In this document: one piece after another, positions 22,995-28,887 of the stretch
How the letters are laid out: every line of letters begins with the position of its first letter
How positions within the stretch are numbered: position 1 is the first letter of the stretch
NCBI GenBank assembly: GCA_910589655.1
Contig: CAJUTJ010000064.1
Location: forward strand, 1 to 28,887
DNA: 28,887 nucleotides
Direction of reading: 5' to 3'
Source of the DNA: an uncultured Acetatifactor sp.
GTDB lineage: Bacteria; Bacillota; Clostridia; Lachnospirales; Lachnospiraceae
Notes under the pieces: model-generated
The model's database searches: none
Seen by the model: only the letters and a program-made list of their open reading frames with translations
Told to the model about the DNA's origin: nothing
Program-made: the position numbers and the translations under genes

Positions 22995-23582
22995 ATGAAA
23001 CAAGGGTATCCTACAATAGAAGAGGCAAACAGAATCTTGGAGGAGGCCGAGGGCTGCAACCCCGGGCCGTGGGGGGCGCACAGCCGCTGTGTAGCGGAAT
23101 GCGCAAAAAAAATTGCGGAAGCCTGCGGCGACATAGATTCGGAAAAGGCATATGTTTTGGGACTGATGCATGATATCGGAAGGAAATTCGGGACGAGGCA
23201 TCTGGGACATGTCTATGACGGATGGAAGTATATGGAGAGGCTGGGTTATCCGGAGGCGGGAAGAATCTGTCTGACCCACTCCTTTGTATGCCGGTCCATG
23301 GACAACTATATCGGGAAGCTTGATATACTGCCGGAGGAGGAGAAGGAAGTGCGGGAAGCGCTGGCCGCTCTGGATTTTGACGATTTTGATCTGCTGATTC
23401 AGCTCTGTGATGCTATCGGTACGGCGGATGGGCCTGTGGATATGGATGTCCGGATGCAGGATATCAAGAACAGATACGGGAATTACCCCGAGGAAACAAG
23501 AATTCGGAATTATGCTTTGAAGAAATATTTTGAGGAACGTGCCGGGAGGGATCTTTACAGTCTTTTAGATTCGGCAACATAA
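22995..23582 (+). CDS. HD domain phosphohydrolase (195 aa)
   Basis: HD-domain proteins are metal-dependent phosphohydrolases, acting on nucleotides or signalling molecules. Metal ligands are visible: H29 (GAHSRCVA), the H59-D60 pair (LGLMHDIGRK), a later His (THSFVCRSM, about residue 95) and a late Asp (QLCDAIG). Substrate is unknown; stand-alone proteins of this size belong to a group annotated only as predicted hydrolases. GGGAGGG (22986-22992) precedes the ATG closely. It lies 100 bases after the VWA gene and may be read from the same transcript or a separate weak promoter. Confidence 0.9.
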   Translation: MKQGYPTIEEANRILEEAEGCNPGPWGAHSRCVAECAKKIAEACGDIDSEKAYVLGLMHDIGRKFGTRHLGHVYDGWKYMERLGYPEAGRICLTHSFVCRSMDNYIGKLDILPEEEKEVREALAALDFDDFDLLIQLCDAIGTADGPVDMDVRMQDIKNRYGNYPEETRIRNYALKKYFEERAGRDLYSLLDSAT

Positions 23583-23747
23583 ATATTTTAACGGAACCGC
23601 ATACAAGTGCGTCTATGAACACATTGTGACTGTGGGCTTCGCTGAGAGGGCGGCAAGGTTCTTGAAAAAGTCCGGCGTTCATGATACCATATTTTAAGCT
23701 TGTGTTAAAAAATAGTAATCTATTACGGAAAGGTATGGAATAATACA

Positions 23748-24971
23748 ATGACAGTATTTGAGGAATTAAAGGCAAGAGGGCTGTTGGCCCAGCTTACCGA
23801 TGAGGAAGAAATCAGGGAGTTAGTAGACAACGGGAAGGCAGTGTTTTATATCGGTTTTGATCCCACTGCGGACAGTCTCCATGTGGGACATTTTATGGCG
23901 CTTTGCCTGATGAAAAGGCTGCAGATGGCCGGAAATAAGCCCATTGCACTGATTGGAGGCGGAACTGCCATGATCGGCGATCCTTCCGGACGAACCGATA
24001 TGCGGAATATGATGACAAAGGAAACCATTGACCATAACTGCGAATGCTTCAAGAAGCAAATGAGCCGTTTTATAGAGTTCGGTGAGGGAAAAGCTATGAT
24101 GGTGAATAACGCCGACTGGCTCCGGGATCTGAATTATATTGAATTTATCCGGGATATCGGCTCTCATTTTTCCGTGAATCGTATGCTTACTGCCGAGTGC
24201 TATAAGCAGCGCATGGAGAAGGGTCTGAGCTTCCTTGAATTTAATTATATGATTATGCAAAGCTATGATTTCCTGTGCCTGTATGAGAAATACGGCTGTA
24301 ACATGCAGTTTGGCGGCGACGATCAGTGGAGCAATATGCTGGGCGGTACGGAACTGATCCGCAGAAAGCTGGGCAAGGATGCTTATGCTATGACAATTAC
24401 GCTGCTGCTGAATTCAGAAGGAAAGAAGATGGGGAAGACACAGAAAGGCGCCGTATGGCTTGACCCTAATAAGACCACTCCTTTTGAATTCTATCAGTAC
24501 TGGAGAAACGTGGCGGATGCCGATGTATTGAAATGCCTGAGGATGCTGACATTCCTGCCCTTAGAGCAGATTGACGAGATGGATAAGTGGGAGGGCAGCC
24601 AGTTAAATGAGGCAAAAGAAATTCTTGCCTTTGAACTGACGAAAATGATCCACGGGGAAGAAGAGGCGGCGAAAGCACAGGAGAGCGCACGTGCGCTGTT
24701 TACAGGCGGGAATGCTGCAGATATGCCCACTTATGAGCTTCAGGACGGCGATTTTCTGAACGGCTCCATTGATATTCTGGGTGTGTTGGTAAGCTCCGGG
24801 CTGACTGCATCACGTTCCGAGGCAAGACGTGCCGTGGAACAAGGCGGTGTCGTTGTTGACAATGAAAAAGTGACAGATGTAAAAACACTCTACACTCCGG
24901 AACGGTTTGACGGTGAGGGCATTATTGTAAAGCGCGGTAAGAAAAATTTCAGGCGGGTGGTAAGGAAATAG
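23748..24971 (+). CDS. tyrS: Tyrosyl-tRNA synthetase (407 aa)
   Basis: TyrS charges tRNA-Tyr with tyrosine, using ATP. The class I signatures are HVGH (residues 45-48, in FDPTADSLHVGHF) and KMGKT (227-231, the KMSKS equivalent). Tyrosine-binding residues are in YMIMQSYDF and QFGGDDQW. The C-terminal S4 RNA-binding domain begins near residue 340 (LVSSGLTASRSEARRAVEQGG). Full length for the bacterial enzyme. The upstream 165 bases lack a recognisable T-box sequence (AGGGTGGNACCGCG), which many Firmicutes tyrS genes have. A toxin remnant lies right after it on the other strand. Confidence 0.97.
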   Translation: MTVFEELKARGLLAQLTDEEEIRELVDNGKAVFYIGFDPTADSLHVGHFMALCLMKRLQMAGNKPIALIGGGTAMIGDPSGRTDMRNMMTKETIDHNCECFKKQMSRFIEFGEGKAMMVNNADWLRDLNYIEFIRDIGSHFSVNRMLTAECYKQRMEKGLSFLEFNYMIMQSYDFLCLYEKYGCNMQFGGDDQWSNMLGGTELIRRKLGKDAYAMTITLLLNSEGKKMGKTQKGAVWLDPNKTTPFEFYQYWRNVADADVLKCLRMLTFLPLEQIDEMDKWEGSQLNEAKEILAFELTKMIHGEEEAAKAQESARALFTGGNAADMPTYELQDGDFLNGSIDILGVLVSSGLTASRSEARRAVEQGGVVVDNEKVTDVKTLYTPERFDGEGIIVKRGKKNFRRVVRK

Positions 24972-24980
24972 TTAAAAAGA

Positions 24981-25208
24981 TCATTTTCCAAACAGATCGC
25001 TGTGTGTTCCGGTCCGGAATAAAGTCAATACCAGAACATCATTGTCAATGCGGTAGATAAGCAGCCAGTCTGGCAGCACATGGCACTTACGGTGTCCGGC
25101 CCGGTTTCCGGACAGGGCGTGATCTTTGTTTTTCTCCAGAAGGGGAATTCCCATGGCAAGGTCGGCAATCACGCACTTCAACAGTACCATATCCAGCCCA
25201 CGCCTCAT
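24981..25208 (-). pseudogene. Truncated YafQ-type toxin of a decayed toxin-antitoxin locus
   Basis: The 75-residue frame matches the C-terminal three-quarters of the YafQ/RelE-like mRNA endonucleases: KDHALSGN, HRKCHVLPDWLLIYRIDND, LVLTLFRTGTHSDLFGK, including the conserved His and the final FG residues. Active members begin with an extra segment of about 15-20 residues (basic beta strand and helix) that is missing; the present ATG starts at what should be RRGLDM. The sequence just before it belongs to the antitoxin start, so a deletion joined the two genes. Activity is unlikely. The 3' end lies nine bases from the tyrS stop. Confidence 0.75.
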
Positions 25209-25212
25209 TGCC

Positions 25213-25266
25213 AGCTTGTGCTTTCAGTTCTGAATCCATGCTGATGCTTGTAGCAGAGCCAGCCAT
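25213..25266 (-). pseudogene. 5' remnant of a DinJ/RelB antitoxin gene
   Basis: ATG (25266) with AAGGGAG upstream begins MAGSATSISMDSELKAQA, the usual start of DinJ/RelB-type ribbon-helix-helix antitoxins (the strand that binds DNA). After Ala 18, the sequence runs directly into the toxin's RRGLDM region in another reading frame. The rest of the antitoxin and the first codons of the toxin have been lost. Confidence 0.65.
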
Positions 25267-25411
25267 ATAACCATCTCCCTTCCTGCTGGTGATTACAGTA
25301 TATGCTATCTGCACGAAAAATACAATATTCGGCACGAAGAGTTAACAGTAAATTCATTTTCGAGGAGGCGAAACAAGAGGTTTCAAAATGCACTACATTT
25401 TTGTTGATGAA

Positions 25412-25445
25412 TGGTTCATGAATTATGAGTAAGATGCATATACAT
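25412..25445 (+). promoter_or_regulatory. Possible sigma-E promoter of spoIVA
   Basis: GTTCATGA (about 25414) and CATATACAT (25437-25445) resemble weakly the mother-cell sigma-E pattern (ATATT ... CATACAnT) used by spoIVA in Bacillus. The match is partial. No good sigma-A pair was found at this place. Confidence 0.25.
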
Positions 25446-25473
25446 ATAGCAGGATATGTTAGGAGGGTTCTCT

Positions 25474-26955
25474 ATGGAATATGCATCGAATACATACGAT
25501 CTCTATCGCGATATACAGAAAAGGACCGGAGGAGAAATATACATAGGCGTACTGGGACCGGTGCGCACCGGAAAATCTACCTTTATAAAACGTTTTATGG
25601 AAGAGATGGTGCTTCCCTCTATGGAGGATGAGCACGCCAGAGTGAGAGCGCAGGATGAACTGCCTCAGAGTGCGGGGGGCAAGACAATTACCACCACGGA
25701 ACCGAAGTTCATTCCCAACGAAGCGGCGAAGGTAGTTTTGAGCGGTGACATTTCCGTCTCCGTGCGCCTGATTGACTGTGTGGGATATATGGTGGAAGGC
25801 GCCGCAGGACACATGGAAGAAGATGTGGAGCGGATGGTGAAGACACCATGGTTCGACTACGAGATTCCTTTTACACAGGCGGCGGAAATCGGCACGGATA
25901 AGGTTATGAACGACCATTCCACCATCGGCCTTGTGGTCACCACAGACGGCAGTTTCGGGGAGCTTCCGCGGAACAATTATCTGGAGGCGGAGGAGAAGAC
26001 GATACTGGCTCTGAAGAAGCTGCGGAAACCTTTCTTGGTATTGGTAAACAGCCAGAAGCCTTACTCGGAGGATGCGAAAAACGTTGCGGCGGAAATCAAT
26101 GAGAAATACGGAGTATCCACCGTACCGGTAAATTGTGAACAGTTGAAAAAAGATGACATTAATATGCTGTTGGAGAAAGTGCTCTATGAATTCCCTATTT
26201 CTTCCATAGAATTTTATATGCCCAAATGGGTGGAGCTGCTTTCCAATGATAACCGGATGAAGCAGGATATCATAGAAAAAGTAAAGCTTTTAATGAAGGA
26301 TTACAGCACCATCCGCAATGTGCTTGAAAAACCCATAGCCATGGACAGTGAGTACATAAAACGCTGCAAGACAGATGCGGTGAGGCTTTCCGACGGGGTG
26401 ATCCGGGTACAGCTGGATGTGGAGGAAGCGTATTACTATGAGATGCTGACGGAAATGGTAGGAGAGTCCATTGCAGACGAGTATCAGCTGATCAGTAAAT
26501 TGAAAAACTTTGCCGCAATGAAGCATGAATATGCAAAAGTGCTGGATGCGGTGAATATGGTCAGGATGAAGGGTTACGGCGTAGTTACGCCGGATCGGGA
26601 TGAAATCGTTTTGGAGAAGCCTGAATTAATCAAACATGGCAACAAGTTCGGAGTTAAAATCAAGGCATCCAGCCCGTCCATTCACATGATCCGTGCCAAT
26701 ATAGAGACGGAGATCGCTCCTATCGTGGGAACTCAGGAGCAGGCGGATGATTTGATCAAATTCATTAACCAGACCGACAAAGAAAACGGTATTTGGGATA
26801 CCAATATTTTCGGAAAGACCATAGAACAGCTGGTGAATGACGGAATCACTGCAAAAGTTGCGGTGATCGGCGAAGAGAGCCAGATAAAGCTTCAGGATAC
26901 CATGCAGAAAATCGTAAACGACAGCAATGGAGGTATGGTCTGCATTATCATTTAA
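25474..26955 (+). CDS. spoIVA: Stage IV sporulation protein A, spore-coat ATPase (493 aa)
   Basis: SpoIVA hydrolyses ATP and polymerises on the outside of the forespore as the base layer of the spore coat; it also is needed for the cortex. The sequence matches from end to end: Walker A GPVRTGKST (28-36), the DELPQSAGGKTITTTEPKF motif, LIDCVGYMV, STIGLVVTTDGSFGE, and the C-terminal assembly domain ending KIVNDSNGGMVCIII. Bacillus SpoIVA has 492 residues. ATG 25474 is chosen because AGGAGGG (25461-25467) lies six bases before it; the ATG at 25456 would lie upstream of the site. Single gene, expected mother-cell expression. Confidence 0.97.
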   Translation: MEYASNTYDLYRDIQKRTGGEIYIGVLGPVRTGKSTFIKRFMEEMVLPSMEDEHARVRAQDELPQSAGGKTITTTEPKFIPNEAAKVVLSGDISVSVRLIDCVGYMVEGAAGHMEEDVERMVKTPWFDYEIPFTQAAEIGTDKVMNDHSTIGLVVTTDGSFGELPRNNYLEAEEKTILALKKLRKPFLVLVNSQKPYSEDAKNVAAEINEKYGVSTVPVNCEQLKKDDINMLLEKVLYEFPISSIEFYMPKWVELLSNDNRMKQDIIEKVKLLMKDYSTIRNVLEKPIAMDSEYIKRCKTDAVRLSDGVIRVQLDVEEAYYYEMLTEMVGESIADEYQLISKLKNFAAMKHEYAKVLDAVNMVRMKGYGVVTPDRDEIVLEKPELIKHGNKFGVKIKASSPSIHMIRANIETEIAPIVGTQEQADDLIKFINQTDKENGIWDTNIFGKTIEQLVNDGITAKVAVIGEESQIKLQDTMQKIVNDSNGGMVCIII

Positions 26956-27021
26956 TGCCCTGTATTATCACGGAATGAGAATTCTCATTATGTAAATATC
27001 GGCATGGCAGAAATACCCGGC

Positions 27022-28611
27022 CTACAAGGCAGAGTAGTATGGGAAAGCGTAACCGAATATCGTAAGGAATGCAGCTGCCGTTATCACCAGAATCAGCAGT
27101 CCGCACAGGCCTGTGAGCAGAGAGTCAAAAAGGGCTTCGCTCACAGGTCTTTTTTGCTTCCCGTGCTGCCTTGTTCTGCCGAATACGGTGTGGAGAATTG
27201 CGGTTTTTCCTCCCATGGTCTTTTTTTGCTGTCCATGCTGCCTTGCTTCGGGGGTTTTCGGAATACTATCGCTCGTTTTTGCTCCTTTACCCGAATGAAA
27301 ATGAGAAATCGGGAGACGGGAAACGAGAATACAGAATAAACGGCTCCCTTTTTCCAATCCGCGGATGCAATAGTAGCAAAGAGGTATTAAAACGGGCATC
27401 AAGTACCGTCCCTGTGGCTGATAATCTATGCCATAGGAATATATAATGCTCAGGACAAAGGGAATCAACATGCAGAGAAGCATATTGCCGTGGAAAAACT
27501 TGTTTAGTGCCCTTCGGCCGGAAAAATCAATTCCTTTTGTTTCACCGTCAAAACGGGAAAGGGGCAGTAGGCTTCCCAGTATACCTAAAAGGAAGAGAAG
27601 CTTATAAAAACGATAGACCCACAGGGCGGTGGTGACTACCATGGGCCCATACATACAGATAAAGCTGTTGAGGGACAATACCAGAAAGTCCGAACGAAAC
27701 AGCATGGAAAATATGGTATATCCCATGGATTGGTAGGTGATACGGACATCCGCCTTCATGTCTTCATTGCCGTAGAGCTCCCCGCAGAGACTTCTGGTGC
27801 GCAGCCCTAAGAAATCTCCGTCATAGAGAATGTAACTTCTGACGAACCACCAGCCGATTCCCATAAGGACAATCAGGGCAATGAACATCCCCTTTTTGAA
27901 AAAGGGCTTCCGGTCCAGCCGGAGTTTGCCGTTCTGCAGAGACAGATAATGTGCCGTAAAAAGCAATATACAGCTTAGGATAAAACCGTAGGCATTGTAA
28001 TAAGACAATGCACAAAGAATAATGCCTGCGGACATAATCAGACAGGAACGGTAGCGAAAGTGATCCTGAAGACAGCAGGTCAGGCCATAAAGCATAATGG
28101 CGATGGACATCATGCAGCAGGAGTCGGTGTTGACATAGGTATGCAGGAAAAGGCTCTGGGGAATAAACATGGTGAGAAAGCAGAAGGTCCATTGCAACCT
28201 TTTGTCCCGAAACCATTTTCTGCTGAGAAGCAGGATAAATACAGCCATTACAAGGCCGAAAATAAAATCCACCATACGGGCAGTATAGAAAAGAATATCT
28301 CCGTCCTGCGTGAAACATCCTGCCAGACGCATGGCATAGCCCTGAACCATATAGGGCAGAATGGGTTGGAAAGCATAGGAAAAGCCGTAGGCAGGAATGC
28401 GGATGGATTCGTCAAAACCGTTGGGGAGAGTACCGTGTTCCGCAATGTATTGAGGAATCAGATAGCGGTTGAACTCGTCCGGAGGATTGCCGAAGGGCTG
28501 CTTCCATAAGAGAGAAAGCCCCAAAATGAAATAGACGGCAAAATAACAGACGGCAATCAGCGTCTGGGAATGGAATTGTTTCATAAAAAAATTTCTGGCT
28601 GTTTTGTTCAT
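27022..28611 (-). CDS. Polytopic membrane protein, glycosyltransferase-like (DUF2142 type, 529 aa)
   Basis: An integral membrane protein of about 10-12 helices. After the first helix comes QPFGNPPDEFNRYLIPQYIAEHGTLP, a PPDE-x-x-H/R motif in the first outer loop, where GT-C type glycosyltransferases keep catalytic acidic residues. It resembles DUF2142 membrane proteins found near cell-surface polysaccharide genes. The stretch IDYQPQGRYLMPVLIPL is also characteristic. I chose ATG 28611 because AAAGG lies ten bases upstream and a promoter lies at about 28700. Near the C-terminus a soluble insert of about 65 residues (KTSDSIPKTPEARQHGQQKK... TRQHGKQKRPVS) separates the last two helices and has a repeated motif. 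Substrate is unknown. Confidence 0.8.
   Translation of the reverse strand: MNKTARNFFMKQFHSQTLIAVCYFAVYFILGLSLLWKQPFGNPPDEFNRYLIPQYIAEHGTLPNGFDESIRIPAYGFSYAFQPILPYMVQGYAMRLAGCFTQDGDILFYTARMVDFIFGLVMAVFILLLSRKWFRDKRLQWTFCFLTMFIPQSLFLHTYVNTDSCCMMSIAIMLYGLTCCLQDHFRYRSCLIMSAGIILCALSYYNAYGFILSCILLFTAHYLSLQNGKLRLDRKPFFKKGMFIALIVLMGIGWWFVRSYILYDGDFLGLRTRSLCGELYGNEDMKADVRITYQSMGYTIFSMLFRSDFLVLSLNSFICMYGPMVVTTALWVYRFYKLLFLLGILGSLLPLSRFDGETKGIDFSGRRALNKFFHGNMLLCMLIPFVLSIIYSYGIDYQPQGRYLMPVLIPLCYYCIRGLEKGSRLFCILVSRLPISHFHSGKGAKTSDSIPKTPEARQHGQQKKTMGGKTAILHTVFGRTRQHGKQKRPVSEALFDSLLTGLCGLLILVITAAAFLTIFGYAFPYYSAL
27110..27155 (+). terminator. Terminator of spoIVA inside the convergent gene
   Basis: CCTGTGAGC (27110-27118) and GCTCACAGG (27139-27147) form a nine-pair stem with a 20-base loop, followed by TCTTTTTT (27148-27155). 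It fits an intrinsic terminator for transcription from spoIVA, although it lies within the 3' coding part of the opposite gene. Confidence 0.6.
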
Positions 28612-28690
28612 ATTATAATATCCTTTAACCGTAATTTCTTGGTTCTGACGTAAAAGCGTTTCACCCTGTAGCCAGAGCAATATACAAGAT

Positions 28691-28719
28691 ATGATACCAT
28701 ATTATTTCCCATAAAACAA
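28691..28719 (-). promoter_or_regulatory. Promoter of the membrane glycosyltransferase-like gene
   Basis: On the minus strand, TTGTTT (plus 28714-28719), 17 bases, TATCAT (plus 28691-28696), about 80 bases before the chosen start codon. Confidence 0.5.
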
Positions 28720-28780
28720 ATAATTTGCTTTTTAATATTTTTTTTTGTATAATCCCGTCTTTGACAGTTTGTTAAGTATA

Positions 28781-28823
28781 AAAACCGCTGTAGACCAGTA
28801 TTTATGGGTGTTCCAGCGGTTTT
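28781..28823 (-). terminator. Rho-independent terminator of the gene entering from the right
   Basis: AAAACCGCTG (28781-28790) and CAGCGGTTTT (28814-28823) are perfect inverted copies. Read on the minus strand the stem is followed by a T-run and TATAC, so it ends the minus-strand gene whose last codons are at 28849-28887. Confidence 0.65.
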
Positions 28824-28848
28824 GCCTTCTGTTTTAAGATATAGTATT

Positions 28849-28887
28849 TTATTCTCTTCCTTTACTTTTTTTCTGGATTGTTTTCAT
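28849..28887 (-). CDS. C-terminal end of a gene running off the window
   Basis: The last 39 bases read on the minus strand as an open frame MKTIQKKSKGRE followed by TAA. The highly basic end is typical of a protein C-terminus, and a terminator follows 26 bases later. The ATG at the border may be only an internal methionine. Nothing about function can be said. Confidence 0.35.
   Translation of the reverse strand: MKTIQKKSKGRE

Noticed and set aside
23583..23747. T-box leader of tyrS
   Set aside because: The conserved T-box sequence and a leader terminator are not found; GGAACCGC at about 23593 alone is not enough and is placed wrongly.
24981..25266. Active toxin-antitoxin system
   Set aside because: The antitoxin keeps only about 18 codons and the toxin lacks its N-terminus.

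Overview
The window looks like a chromosomal segment of an anaerobic, endospore-forming member of the Clostridia, most likely Lachnospiraceae. The grounds are spoIVA (spore-coat ATPase), a LysM/GH18 spore-lysin type protein, moderate GC, strong AGGAGG-type ribosome sites and many Sel1/HEAT-type Clostridia-like proteins. The taxon is an inference; there is no rRNA or tRNA in the window.

Layout, left to right. 1-2,046: a small unknown gene, a frameshifted gene, and a lipoprotein preceded by a chain of four hairpins. 2,056-5,679: the first copy of a short repeat element, a terminator, a structured leader, then an RtcB-type RNA ligase followed closely by a HEAT-like helical protein. 5,680-8,551: a 15-bp minisatellite just upstream of a GNAT acetyltransferase, a QW-type alpha/alpha toroid protein, a decayed P-loop gene and small doubtful ORFs. 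8,614-14,363: a 19-unit Sel1 protein, then a response regulator, histidine kinase, ABC ATPase and permease in one direction (a BceRS/BcrAB-like sensing and export cluster). 14,654-18,946: endonuclease III, the LysM/GH18 protein and a chemotaxis receptor. 19,124-20,820: metF on the minus strand with a structured leader, and three more repeat copies. 20,820-24,971: MoxR-type AAA ATPase, VWA protein, HD phosphohydrolase, tyrosyl-tRNA synthetase. 24,981-28,887: a collapsed DinJ/YafQ toxin-antitoxin locus, spoIVA, a convergent polytopic membrane glycosyltransferase-like gene, and the last codons of another minus-strand gene.

The most interesting signal is not a gene. It is a dispersed palindromic element of about 133 bp with 12-bp terminal inverted repeats (GTTACTGTTCAC...GTGAACAGTAAC), present as four near-complete copies and one degraded copy. 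One copy is flanked by a perfect abutting 8-bp direct repeat and two others by 7/8 matches, as expected of a non-autonomous transposable element (MITE) making 8-bp target duplications. Two internal stems show compensatory base changes between copies, so the fold seems to be conserved. A third version of the same core lies in the leader of the RtcB gene.

A second recurring pattern is a short perfect GC-rich hairpin placed directly 5' of the Shine-Dalgarno sequence of several unrelated genes (lipoprotein, GH18 protein, metF, response regulator). All calls were made by reading the sequence and from memory of families; no database search was run.
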